From Catenibacillus sp964565805 (lineage in GTDB: Bacteria > Bacillota > Clostridia > Lachnospirales > Lachnospiraceae), in the NCBI GenBank assembly GCA_964565805.1, contig CAZMGH010000012.1:5990-69989 (forward strand): 64,000 nucleotides of DNA, read 5' to 3'. This document shows, in pieces, positions 35,604 through 44,529 of this stretch (its first letter is position 1; every line of letters begins with the position of its first letter). Under the pieces are notes generated by a model. It was not told the DNA's origin and ran no database searches. It saw only the letters and a list, made by a program, of their open reading frames with translations. Made by a program: the position numbers and the translations under genes.

Positions 35604-37295
35604 TTATTCGCAGATCATGGGAATATAGATATCAACACAAGCACCATTGTCATTGGAAAGATAGATCCAAGCCTCATCTCCATATACAAGACGCATACGA
35701 TTTAATACATTATAAATACCTACACGAGACTTCCGTCCAGATGCTTCCGGTTGCTCCTTATGATTGATTGATTCAAGCACTTCCTGCGGAAAACCCGGAC
35801 CTCCATCCCGTATTTTTATACAAACCTGATGATTTATACGTCTCACCTGGATGTGTATATAATCATCGCCACGCTCCAATGAAATTCCATACTTCAGACT
35901 GTTTTCCACAAATGTTTTGATCATCAATGGCGGCACAAGACAAAGACAACATTCCGTCTCGAAATCTACAGTTATCCTAAACTGCCCGGGCATACGCATC
36001 TCCTGGATTTTCACGTAATCTTCTGCATGTTTCAATTCATCGGTGATCAATACAAGTTTTTGATTTTTCTGATATAAATACCTGAAATAATTGACAAGGT
36101 ACAGGCACATACGCTGAACACTGTCACAATCCTTCATTTCTGCCATGGAATATACACTATTTAACGCATTTACAAGGAAATGAGGTTTAATCTGCTCTTG
36201 AAGATACTGCAAAGTGATTTCCTGTTCCCGGATCTTTTCTTCATAAATACGGATTTTCAGATGTTGGATTTCCTTTGCCATTTCATTAAATGTGTCATTT
36301 AATATACGGATTTCACGCAAGCGGGAAGGTTGACAAATTTCTGTTTCAAAATTCCCCTCGGAAATTTCCAACATTCGTGTGATCAGCACACGTACCGGCT
36401 GATACATCTGGCGATTTAAAAGAAAAGATATAAAAAAAATAGATGACAGCAAAATGACAGATACGATCACCATAATATCACGAATGCTGACCAAAGAACG
36501 CTCAGCCAGACTTGTCTCAATGTGCTCAACTAAATATAGATCCACAATACCAGATCGTGTACTTATCTGACGGTAACTCTGATTCTCTTCCATTGATTTA
36601 TATGTATCTGATGTAAGATCCACCGTCTGACCATCCAGATAATCATCTGTATAAGAAACCCCATTCCCGTCTGTAAGAAAAAGGGTTATTCCCTCTTTTT
36701 CATAAGAATAACTTCCCAGCAGATAATCCACTGTACAGTAGCATCCGACAAAACATCCTTTATTTTCTACAAAATAAATCAGATAATTGGTTCCATCGAT
36801 ATTTTCCAGTATCCACTTTTGAGAAATCCCCTCTGCTTCATAACTTTCGAGCAGTTGGATAATACGCTGACGTATCTCATTTCTTCCGTCCAGCATCGTC
36901 CTGTTGGTACTTAAATACTTGTAGCTGCCGCCCTGATCTGAATAAAAAAACATCTCATTCATTCCATAATTCATTAACGCATAATCGCTCAACCGTTCAT
37001 TAATCTCACTGGCAGCATAATAACGCTCCTGTTCAGTCTGCGCATTCATGTATTGAATGACACTCAGATTATTTCCTGCCAGATTATTAACAAACGTTGT
37101 ATTATTTTCCAGATTCTGATCAATCAACGTCATCTGCATATCCAGAATGTCCTGTTCCCGACGTATTTCCCCGGCCGCCATCTGTCTGAGCGCAAACAGA
37201 TTAATATACATAATGATCCCGAAAACGATAAGCAACATGACCCCATTATATAACCTCAGGAGATCCTGCATTCGAAAATCTTTTTTCTTTTTCAT
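35604..37295 (-). CDS. Sensor histidine kinase, YesM type
   Basis: 563 residues: a membrane helix at about 16-36, an extracellular sensor region (about 40-270), a second helix (about 273-293), HAMP, a His_kinase domain with H372 in QIKPHFLVNALNS, and a HATPase domain with FVENSLKYG and RDGGPGFPQ. It should sense an external signal, often a sugar, and phosphorylate the YesN-type regulator encoded 15 bases upstream. It lies between the regulator and the binding lipoprotein, all in one direction, as in many Firmicutes sugar-uptake loci. Confidence 0.93.
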   Translation of the reverse strand: MKKKKDFRMQDLLRLYNGVMLLIVFGIIMYINLFALRQMAAGEIRREQDILDMQMTLIDQNLENNTTFVNNLAGNNLSVIQYMNAQTEQERYYAASEINERLSDYALMNYGMNEMFFYSDQGGSYKYLSTNRTMLDGRNEIRQRIIQLLESYEAEGISQKWILENIDGTNYLIYFVENKGCFVGCYCTVDYLLGSYSYEKEGITLFLTDGNGVSYTDDYLDGQTVDLTSDTYKSMEENQSYRQISTRSGIVDLYLVEHIETSLAERSLVSIRDIMVIVSVILLSSIFFISFLLNRQMYQPVRVLITRMLEISEGNFETEICQPSRLREIRILNDTFNEMAKEIQHLKIRIYEEKIREQEITLQYLQEQIKPHFLVNALNSVYSMAEMKDCDSVQRMCLYLVNYFRYLYQKNQKLVLITDELKHAEDYVKIQEMRMPGQFRITVDFETECCLCLVPPLMIKTFVENSLKYGISLERGDDYIHIQVRRINHQVCIKIRDGGPGFPQEVLESINHKEQPEASGRKSRVGIYNVLNRMRLVYGDEAWIYLSNDNGACVDIYIPMICE

Positions 37296-37310
37296 TTTGC
37301 CACCCTACCT

Positions 37311-38870
37311 TCATATCCGTGTTTCTTTTCGATATTCTCTTGGGGACATACCCACTTCTCTTTTAAAAAGTTTGATAAAATACGCACTTGTATCATATCC
37401 TAATTTTTCGGAAATTTCGCCAATGGATAAATTGGTCTGTATCAACAGTGCCTTGGCTTTCAAAATTTTCTTCTGTAAAATATAATCCGACAGCGACATC
37501 CCTGTGTTCTTACGAAACAATCTGGAAAGATAACTGTCATTTAATGCCACATATGCCACAATATCTTTTCGTGACAACTTTTCCTCAATATGCTTATCAA
37601 TATAATTTTTAACTTTGGATACAATATCCATCTCATTATCCATACGGAAACACTGTTTAAAAGCGTTGAGAATGTATGCGTAAAAAGCCCGAAAATCTTC
37701 CACGGACTTCACAGCATTTTTTTCTAGCAGCAAAACTTCTTTTTCTTCCATAACATTTCGATAGAGATCATAATTGGCTCCGATAAACCGATAGATACAC
37801 TGCATAAGCTGGGTACGGAGATTCATAAGTGTTTCCAAATCCATAACCCCATCCAGAACAAGCCCGTGAATATCAAAATCAATTTTTTGTTTCAGAGCAT
37901 CAAACTTTCCTTCAGTCATGAGCATATGCCACTGCTCATAGTCCGGCCAGCGCACAGCGTTTTCTTTTTTTACATTCCGGTTTCCGATAAGAAAAACATA
38001 ATTTTGGAAGAGTACATTCGTTTCATCCCTGTGCTTCATCTTACTTAAGATTTTTGAAAATTGACTGAGCTGAATCTCATCGCTCATATAGCAACTGATA
38101 TTCCAGGAAGAGTCTTTAAGCATATCTGCAGTCCGTTTACGGATCTGTTCAATATCTACATAAGTATCTGTTCCAAAAGCCAAGAGCATAAGAAGCTGGG
38201 TATCTGTAAAGGGTATAAAAATGTTTTCCTCGGCCATAGAGCTATACAAATCTATCAATTTTTCTTCAAACATCCGATGTTCTTCCCAAGTTAAGGATGG
38301 ATAATCTTTTACATGAATCCATAGCAACACATAAAACCGATGGGAATCCAGATAAACATGAAAATGTTTTGCAATGGCTTCCATTTCTTCCCGGCTATAA
38401 TCCTTTTCATCTTTAAGAAGGTACTGAATATATTCCTTAACAAAATTACCTTTATTTTTTTTGTATGCCTGATTGATTTGTTGTTGCCGCAACGTCTCTT
38501 CACGCTTTTTTATCGCTTTTTTTATTTTTTCTTCTAATTCCGGATAAATCACTGGTTTTAATATATAGTCCTGAACGCCTAGGAGCAGTGCCTCCCGGGC
38601 ATACTCAAATTCCGGATATGCTGTAAGCAACATAATAACCACCGTAGAGTCATATTCTTTAAGCCATCGCACAAAGGTCAGTCCATCCACTCCTGGCATT
38701 TCAATGTCACTGATAACTAACCATACCGGTTCACATTCTATAATTTCTCTGGCTCTTGCGGCATTATTACACAGGAAAACGTCCGTCACTCCTATTAAAT
38801 CCCAATGAATCCTTTGTTTAATGGCCTCGATTACCCGCAATTCATCATCAATAAGCAGGACCTTTCCCAT
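37311..38870 (-). CDS. Response regulator, YesN type (receiver plus AraC domain)
   Basis: 519 residues: receiver domain (1-120) with D8, D9 and the phosphoacceptor D55 in VISDIEMPG, a long middle region, and a C-terminal AraC double helix-turn-helix (about 415-515: IVAYVALNDSYLSRLFRKNTGMS, ISEKLGYDTSAYFIKLFKR). Phosphorylated by the adjacent kinase, it probably activates the ABC operon downstream. The ATG at 38870 has GGAGG ten bases upstream. A TATAAT lies about 60 bases ahead with a poor -35 (TTCAGA). Confidence 0.93.
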   Translation of the reverse strand: MGKVLLIDDELRVIEAIKQRIHWDLIGVTDVFLCNNAARAREIIECEPVWLVISDIEMPGVDGLTFVRWLKEYDSTVVIMLLTAYPEFEYAREALLLGVQDYILKPVIYPELEEKIKKAIKKREETLRQQQINQAYKKNKGNFVKEYIQYLLKDEKDYSREEMEAIAKHFHVYLDSHRFYVLLWIHVKDYPSLTWEEHRMFEEKLIDLYSSMAEENIFIPFTDTQLLMLLAFGTDTYVDIEQIRKRTADMLKDSSWNISCYMSDEIQLSQFSKILSKMKHRDETNVLFQNYVFLIGNRNVKKENAVRWPDYEQWHMLMTEGKFDALKQKIDFDIHGLVLDGVMDLETLMNLRTQLMQCIYRFIGANYDLYRNVMEEKEVLLLEKNAVKSVEDFRAFYAYILNAFKQCFRMDNEMDIVSKVKNYIDKHIEEKLSRKDIVAYVALNDSYLSRLFRKNTGMSLSDYILQKKILKAKALLIQTNLSIGEISEKLGYDTSAYFIKLFKREVGMSPREYRKETRI

Positions 38871-38934
38871 ACATGGTCATCCTCCTCTCTCACTTTTTTG
38901 ACATTTACCTTTATTATAAACTACAAGTGAGCAA

Positions 38935-39285
38935 ATCTGAATATTGCACAAAAGTAAAGACATCAAACTTCTTTGGGTGTACACTGAATTTATCATGATA
39001 CAAAATACCCCGCAAAGGATGATGTCTTACAGAAGATAGTATATACCATTCGAAGATTATTTACAACTGTTCACGCCAATTAAATTTATGCCAGATTTTC
39101 AGATTTTCAGTGCCAGATTTTCACTCATACTGCGATTAAACATCTGCTGGCGATCCTTGTCTCTTTCTTAAAAGCAATCCTTTTGCCTCCCTTCTTTTAC
39201 CCCCTGGGGGTAACTTATGATTATATAATATACCCTTACTCGTCATTTTTCAATAAGTTTTTTACTTTTAGGGGTAATTTTTTTC
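38935..39285. other. Intergenic region left of the mobile-element remains
   Basis: About 350 AT-rich bases without a convincing gene. It contains a direct repeat of GCCAGATTTTCA (39090-39101 and 39112-39123, with a third partial AGATTTTCA between) and, further right, the repressor-type palindrome listed separately. No tRNA 3'-end duplicate that could mark the far attachment site is visible. Confidence 0.5.
39197..39229 (+). promoter_or_regulatory. 17-bp palindromic operator next to the S24 repressor remains
   Basis: TTACCCCC-T-GGGGGTAA (39197-39213) is a perfect 17-bp palindrome with one central base, the size of phage CI-type operators. A TATAAT (39224-39229) follows closely, and a looser version (TTAC-N5-GGGGTAA, 39262-39277) lies nearer the repressor gene. 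Likely the old operator of the adjacent repressor. Confidence 0.6.
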
Positions 39286-39333
39286 TTGATTTTATTATTT
39301 CTATGTGTTACTCTTTATTCAGGAAGTGAGAAA

Positions 39334-40128
39334 ATGAATTTTTTGGAAAAGTTAGACTTTCTAATGAAAAGATATGGGCTAAATAAAAGCACATTATCTC
39401 AAAAAAGTGCCATTCCATACACAACTATTGATGGGTGGTATAAAAAGGGATATGAGGGCCTAAAAATAACTACTTTAAAAAAATTATCCGATTATTTTAA
39501 TACCACACTAGACTATTGGATTCTTGATGAGATAACTGACCCCAATTATGGAAAATCAAGTGGCTTTAAAGTGGATTATGATGAAATGGAATATGTAAAG
39601 CAATATCGTCAACTTGATGATTTTGGGAAAGAAACAATTCAATACGCTATAAAAAGAGAACTACAACGTACGGAACTGATAGCCTCCCAGAAAGAACGCA
39701 TTGCAGAACTTGAAACAACACCTATTGTTGTTGAGAAATAAAACAATTCCGCATTACATATATATACTTATCTCCATAAAGTTGCCTGTGCTGGTAATGG
39801 ATTCTATTTTGACGATATTCCAACGGATTCCATAGAAGCCCCGTATTGTGAAGGTGCTGATTTTGTCATTGGAGTGAGTGGCGATAGCATGGAGCCTACA
39901 TTCAGGGATGGAGATTTAGTATATGTGCAGAAGTGTCAGACTGTAGATACTGGGGATGTAGGAATTTTCTTTTGAAATAATGAATGTTTTATAAAAGAGG
40001 CCGGAAAAGACGGCCTGATTTCACATCATAAGAAATACAAAATAATTCCGGGTTCTGAGCGCATACAGTGTATCGGTAAAGTTTTAGGTAAAGTAAGAGA
40101 TTTTCAAATAGTCCAAAATGAGGTATAA
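39334..40128 (+). pseudogene. XRE/S24 phage-type repressor with two nonsense codons
   Basis: One frame of 265 codons (with the final stop) runs from ATG 39334 (GGAAGTGAG upstream) to TAA 40126-40128, interrupted by TAA at 39739-39741 and TGA at 39973-39975. The first 135 residues hold an XRE helix-turn-helix (LNKSTLSQKSAIPYTTIDGW). After the first stop the same frame encodes an S24/LexA-type peptidase domain (VIGVSGDSMEPTFRDGD with the catalytic Ser, then ECFIKEAGKDG with the probable Lys after the TGA). A DNA-binding protein of 135 residues may still be made, but not an intact self-cleaving repressor. Confidence 0.85.
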
Positions 40129-40907
40129 CTGCTGCGGATGTGCAAAATGAAATTAACTTTTATTCAAAAAATCATTCTTCCAAAAGTGTCAAGAATATGC
40201 ATGGATATATAAGCGCTGTTCTGGCAATGTATAGTCCCAATACACGACTTTTTACCACTTTGCCTAAGAATAATAGGAGCGAAGATTATATGCCTGTAGA
40301 TAGCGATATAAAGGCTGTTCTGGAAGCTGCAAAAGGAACGAAGTATGAAATCCCGTTTTGGCTGGGCGTCTTTGCATTAAGAAAATCTGAGATATGCGCA
40401 CTTACTATAGGCGATATAGACGGAAATCAATTAACAATCTGTAAGGCAAAAGTTCTGGACAAGGACAATAACTGGATCATAAAATATATTACTAAAAGCG
40501 AGCAAGGGATGAGAACTATTACCATACCGGATTTTCTTGCCGACATGATACATCAGCAAGGGTATATATACAAGGGACATCCACACATGCTTCTTAAACA
40601 TTTAAACAAAATCCAAGATGAATTAGGGATACCTCATTTTACGTTTCATAAACTTAGACATTATTATGCTTCTATGGCACACAGCATCGGGATGCCGGAT
40701 GCTTATATTATGTTTGCTGGAGGATGGAAGTCTGATGGAGTAATGAAAAAAGTGTATCGTCACGCATTAAAGGACAAGAAAAAAATATGGAGGGAATGGC
40801 GACTTCCTGCATCGAAAACAATCTTGCCACGGAAAAAGAAAAAGCCCGCATTTAGCGGGCTTAAACGTGTGCAGTTGACGGGACTTGAACCCGTACGGTC
40901 GCAATGA
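40122..40907 (+). pseudogene. Tyrosine recombinase (integrase), N-terminally truncated
   Basis: The C-terminal catalytic domain is intact in outline: the first Arg in FALRKSEICALT, HKLRHYYAS with the His and Arg, GGWKSDGVMKKVYRH with the Trp and the Tyr nucleophile. Only the last 50 residues or so of the core-binding domain remain (VQNEINFYSKNHSSKSVKN), fused against the end of the repressor gene behind an in-frame TGA, so DNA between the two genes was deleted. No ribosome site serves it. It points at the 3' end of tRNA-Leu and its frame runs on into the tRNA, as integrases near a tRNA attachment site often lie. Confidence 0.85.
40842..40862 (-). terminator. Terminator of tRNA-Leu
   Basis: AAGCCCGC-N5-GCGGGCTT, followed on the minus strand by TTTCTTTTTCC. 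It lies eight bases beyond the tRNA 3' end, inside the tail of the integrase frame. Confidence 0.85.
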
Positions 40908-40954
40908 CCACTAGATCCTTAGTCTAGCGCGTATACCAATTCCGCCACAACTGC
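40870..40954 (-). tRNA. tRNA-Leu (anticodon AAG)
   Basis: 85 nt with acceptor GCAGTTG/CAACTGC, a long variable arm as in class II tRNAs, the T-loop GGTTCAAGTCC, and the anticodon stem CTAGA/TCTAG around the loop CTAAGGA, giving anticodon AAG. The CCA is not encoded. It would read CUU and, if A34 is deaminated to inosine, CUC and CUA as well. Confidence 0.93.
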
Positions 40955-41003
40955 ATCCTTATTCTTTTCGTCTCAAGAACTCTCTGTCCTCTCGATAGAA
41001 GCT

Positions 41004-41032
41004 ATATTACCATTAACCATCCAAAAAGTCAA
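41004..41032 (-). promoter_or_regulatory. Promoter of tRNA-Leu
   Basis: TTGACT (41027-41032), 17-nt spacer, TAATAT (41004-41009) on the minus strand, about 45 bases before the tRNA. Confidence 0.75.
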
Positions 41033-41173
41033 TACCTGATTTCAAAATTTTTCATTTTATTTATTCAATTTTGACACTTCCGACAAGTCCTCTCCTCAGT
41101 TCTGTGGATTTGGAGAAAGAACGCTCAGATCGCCCTGCAGCTTATAGCCGGACACGGCGCCGGGAAGGTTTTA

Positions 41174-41743
41174 TCAAATGAACCATGTCGCTTCATTGGT
41201 AGAGGAAATGGCCATAGCCCCGGCGTCAAGCATCATCATAACATCCTCCTTATCCCCAATCAGTCCCCCGGCGATCACCGGCACATGGCACATTTTTGTC
41301 AGCCGACCGATGACCTTTGGCATCAGCCCGGGAAGGACTTCGATCACATCGGGATGGCTTGTGCCCAGCTGGCGGCCGATACTTTCAAATGCCAGAGAAT
41401 CCAGCACAAAAAAACGCTGCACGGTGTAAAGCCCCAGCTCTTTGGCCCGTTTGATGAGCGCCGGTTTGGTGGTAATTATCCCATCGGCCCTGGTGTATTT
41501 TTTAATAAAGTCCACAACAATCTCTTTATTTCCCAGACCGGCGATCAGGTCCAGGTGGACCATCGCCACCCGGCCTGCTTTTTTTACCTTTTCCACAACT
41601 TCCCCAATATTGCAAATATCCCCAAAAAGGATAAAAATCACACCAATATCCGAAGTCAGGCATTTTTCCAGCCCCTCCATACCCTTTACAGCGCCAATCA
41701 CCGGAGAATCTTCAAGAGCATGGATAAATTCACGATTCATATT
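41174..41743 (-). CDS. glpP: Glycerol-3-phosphate responsive antiterminator
   Basis: 189 residues of the GlpP family, a TIM-barrel-like RNA-binding antiterminator: NREFIHALEDSPVIGAVKG, VIFILFGDICNIGEVV, VHLDLIAGLGNKEIVVDFI, DGIITTKPALIKRAKELG and PVIAGGLIGDKEDVMMMLD are all typical. With glycerol-3-phosphate bound, it lets RNA polymerase pass terminators in glp leaders; a perfect hairpin of the right kind lies upstream of the glpA-like gene. It overlaps the end of the isomerase gene by 14 bases. ATG 41743 gives the usual family start. Confidence 0.94.
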   Translation of the reverse strand, partial: NMNREFIHALEDSPVIGAVKGMEGLEKCLTSDIGVIFILFGDICNIGEVVEKVKKAGRVAMVHLDLIAGLGNKEIVVDFIKKYTRADGIITTKPALIKRAKELGLYTVQRFFVLDSLAFESIGRQLGTSHPDVIEVLPGLMPKVIGRLTKMCHVPVIAGGLIGDKEDVMMMLDAGAMAISSTNEATWFI

Positions 41744-42575
41744 CTGTCTCCAAACCTTTAAAGTAGCTGATCCCCGCGCCCAGGTCTTCCACAATATCGG
41801 CCTGGGAATTATCCTGGTCGATCACATACAGTATCCGCTCCTTATTCTCAGAAGAAAGCGCCTGTAAAATTTCTTTATAATCTGTAACTCCCTGGCCGCA
41901 GGCTACAAAAATATCATTCCGATCCTTTTTGTCAAAGTCCTGGCACAAATCTTTAAAATGAAGCACCGCGATCCGATCCTGATGCTGTGATACGTATTTT
42001 ACCGGATCAATGCCTGCATAGATCAGCCACCCGGTATCCGTCTCCAGTATCATTTCCTCCGGGGACAGGTGCTGGATAAACAAATCGAGGATCGCCTTTT
42101 CTTCTCCGTCCCGGTCTATAATTTTGTGGGAATCGTGGTCATGATTGTGAAGATATACCGTTACGCCATAACTTTTAAGCGTTGGGGCAATCCTGCGGAT
42201 AAAATCAATCTTCTCATAAACATCATCAATGCCGCTGTAACCCATAAAGGACAGGACCACATAAGAAATCTGATTTTCCCGGCAAAATTCTCCCAGAGCC
42301 GGAAGTTGCTCCTCCAAACATTCATCAAAAATAAACATGCCCTTCACATCCATTCCCTGGGAACGGATATATTGGATGCGTTTTGCGGCATTTTCCGGAT
42401 CCCACCCGGATTTTCCGGTCATACTTTCAAAAAATTCCAAAGTTTTTTGTGATGCTCCCCAGTCCGACATGGGCTCGATCATATCACAGCCATAGTCCTT
42501 CAGCTTTTGGATGGTTCCTTCAAAATCCTCGTTCATTTGTTTCATAGTGCTCATACTGTTAATTCCAATCTTCAT
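41730..42575 (-). CDS. Sugar phosphate isomerase/epimerase (TIM barrel)
   Basis: 281 residues of the AP-endonuclease-2-like TIM barrel family: MKIGINSMSTMKQM, YGCDMIEPMSDWG, VYLHNHDHDSHKI, MILETDTGWLIYAGIDPV, AVLHFKDLCQD hold the His, Glu and Asp metal ligands. Such enzymes isomerise or epimerise sugars, inosose or hydroxyacids. The gene is joined to glpP by overlap, which suggests a substrate near glycerol or sugar phosphates, but this is inference. ATG 42575 has GGGAGG upstream. Confidence 0.87.
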   Translation of the reverse strand: MKIGINSMSTMKQMNEDFEGTIQKLKDYGCDMIEPMSDWGASQKTLEFFESMTGKSGWDPENAAKRIQYIRSQGMDVKGMFIFDECLEEQLPALGEFCRENQISYVVLSFMGYSGIDDVYEKIDFIRRIAPTLKSYGVTVYLHNHDHDSHKIIDRDGEEKAILDLFIQHLSPEEMILETDTGWLIYAGIDPVKYVSQHQDRIAVLHFKDLCQDFDKKDRNDIFVACGQGVTDYKEILQALSSENKERILYVIDQDNSQADIVEDLGAGISYFKGLETEYES

Positions 42576-42708
42576 GTGTGTACTCCTCCCCATTTCATGG
42601 TATTTTTTAGGTCAAGTAAATATGCTCTTGCAGCTCAGCTGCTGTGCCTTATCACAGCGCTTCAGGCGGCGCCTGTTTTTCCCGCCATCCTGAGCTGTTA
42701 TACATCTT

Positions 42709-42737
42709 ATTATAATAAATCCAGCGGGAAAGGGCAA
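42709..42737 (-). promoter_or_regulatory. Promoter of the isomerase-glpP operon
   Basis: TTGCCC (42732-42737), 17-nt spacer, TATAAT (42709-42714) on the minus strand. The leader of about 125 nt can fold (CAGGCG/CGCCTG and GCAGCT/AGCTGC) but shows no clear terminator. Confidence 0.65.
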
Positions 42738-42831
42738 GTCAGGGTTACCATTAGCCTCATGATCGGCAGCCGTGCAGCTGGCCAAACGGCTGCGCTGCCC
42801 CTCTTTCTGCTGTTCACGATGTGACCAGCAA

Positions 42832-43197
42832 CTACTTGGCCGCCACAGTTTTGGTAGCGATCACATCCACACCGGTGCCGACTACATTTTCCAAAAGCAC
42901 ATCGCCCATACATACCGGAGCATTTACAGTGACAGACTTTATTGCCTGAACGCAATCAAAGATCCGGCCTTTGGGAATATCTGTTTTTGTTTTTACTGAA
43001 ACCACCGGCGCCTGGCCGCCCCTTACCCTCATGGTACTGGTGACCATACGGGCTGGATTGGTCACCTCCTTGCGGACATAATCCTCTCCCCGCCTGCAAG
43101 TATTTCCCGAAATAGCCCAGATTTCCCCATTTTCCATAGAAACCCTTACCAGACAGCCTAAAGGGCAGCCAATACATGTTAATTCTCTATTTTCCAT
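42832..43197 (-). CDS. DUF1667 cysteine-rich partner of the GlpA-like dehydrogenase
   Basis: 121 residues opening MENRELTCIGCPLGCLV with a CxxCxxxC motif and a further Cys in GNTCRRGEDY, then a C-terminal domain (VSVKTKTDIPKGRIFDCVQAI). This is DUF1667, regularly encoded after the FAD oxidoreductase and GlpA-like genes in Clostridia, and probably a small electron-transfer subunit of the glycerol-3-phosphate dehydrogenase system. It is the last gene of the operon, 15 bases after its neighbour. Confidence 0.9.
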   Translation of the reverse strand: MENRELTCIGCPLGCLVRVSMENGEIWAISGNTCRRGEDYVRKEVTNPARMVTSTMRVRGGQAPVVSVKTKTDIPKGRIFDCVQAIKSVTVNAPVCMGDVLLENVVGTGVDVIATKTVAAK

Positions 43198-43212
43198 GAT
43201 CTACGTCCCTCC

Positions 43213-44529
43213 TTACTCTACGCAGACGCGAATGGTTTTTACATTGGGATAAGTTTCCAGATCCCGCTTCTTTAACACGATATTTTCCATTTCTCCCGGA
43301 GCAAGCACCCGCTTTTTCCTTCGGGAAATACATGTATCATCAAAATATACGCAAATACTGGCATCTTTATAAACATTTCCAACCCGGAAACGCACCGTCA
43401 GCGTATCCTCCATATGTCGCGGATCAATAAAGGAGGGGACTGTGTAGCGCACGCCATTTTCTCCCTTTAAGGAAATCTCCTGGGAATCCCCCGTCTGATC
43501 CGAAACATCAGCCTCTGCCCTGTGAATGTGTGGCATCTCGCAGGTTTGAGAGGTCTTATGCGCCAGAACATACCGGGCAGCATTTTTCCCCGCAGCCGCT
43601 GCCTCTTCAGAAACATAATCCACCAGGTCATGAACATGAAGCACATTTCCGCAGGCAAAAATGCCGTCAATACTTGTTTCCAGGCGTTCATTGACAACCG
43701 GGCCTACGGTGACCGGGCTGAGTTCCACACCTGCCCCTTTGGACAGTTCATTTTCCGGGATCAGCCCCACAGACAGCAGCAAGGTATCACAGGAAATATA
43801 TTCCTCTGTTCCCGGTATCGGCCTACGGTCCGGCCCTACCTGGGCAATGGTCACGCCTTTGACCCGATCCTTTCCGTCAATGTCGATCACTGTATGACTC
43901 AGTTTTAAGGGAATCCCATAATCGTCCAGACACTGGACAATGTTGCGCTTTAAGCCTCCCGAATAAGGCATCAGCTCCGCAACCAGCTTAACTTTAGCGC
44001 CCTCCAAGGTCATGCGCCGGGCCATGATCAGCCCAATATCTCCGGAACCTAAAATAACTACTTCCCGTCCGGGAATATACCCTTCCATATTTACAAGACG
44101 CTGGGCTGTTCCTGCTGAAAAAATCCCAGCCGGACGATAGCCGGGAATATTTAAGGCTCCTCTTGGCCGTTCCCGGCAGCCCATGGCAAGAATAACCGCC
44201 TTGGCCTGAATTTGGGTCAGCCCTTCCTCCCGGCTGATGGCAGTAACCACCCGGTCTTTGGAAATGTCTGCCACCATGGTATTTAAGCGGTATTCAATAT
44301 TTAGCTCCAGGACCTTTTCTATAAAACGTCCGGCATATTCCGGGCCGGTCAGCTCTTCTTTAAATGTGTGCAGGCCAAAGCCGTTATGGATGCACTGATT
44401 TAAAATTCCCCCAAGCTCTTCATCCCGCTCAAGGATCAGGATGTTTTGGATTCCATTTTCCCTGGCGGAAATGGCAGCCGCCAGCCCTGCCGGACCACCG
44501 CCGATGATGACAATATCATGGTTCTTCAT
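43213..44529 (-). CDS. NAD(FAD)-dependent oxidoreductase of the glp operon
   Basis: 438 residues: FAD motif IVIIGGGPAGLAAAISA at the N terminus, ILAMGCRERPRGA, a second dinucleotide motif VVILGSGDIGLIMARRM, and FACGNVLHVHDLVDYVSEEA, with a C-terminal domain of about 100 residues. It is the partner that would pass electrons from the GlpA-like subunit to NAD or another carrier. Its start overlaps the end of the glpA-like gene by four bases (ATGA), so they are coupled. Confidence 0.9.
   Translation of the reverse strand: MKNHDIVIIGGGPAGLAAAISARENGIQNILILERDEELGGILNQCIHNGFGLHTFKEELTGPEYAGRFIEKVLELNIEYRLNTMVADISKDRVVTAISREEGLTQIQAKAVILAMGCRERPRGALNIPGYRPAGIFSAGTAQRLVNMEGYIPGREVVILGSGDIGLIMARRMTLEGAKVKLVAELMPYSGGLKRNIVQCLDDYGIPLKLSHTVIDIDGKDRVKGVTIAQVGPDRRPIPGTEEYISCDTLLLSVGLIPENELSKGAGVELSPVTVGPVVNERLETSIDGIFACGNVLHVHDLVDYVSEEAAAAGKNAARYVLAHKTSQTCEMPHIHRAEADVSDQTGDSQEISLKGENGVRYTVPSFIDPRHMEDTLTVRFRVGNVYKDASICVYFDDTCISRRKKRVLAPGEMENIVLKKRDLETYPNVKTIRVCVE

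Noticed and set aside
39090..39123. GCCAGATTTTCA repeats as a CRISPR array or attachment site
   Set aside because: Only two full units and a partial one, with irregular spacing and no match to the tRNA-Leu 3' end.
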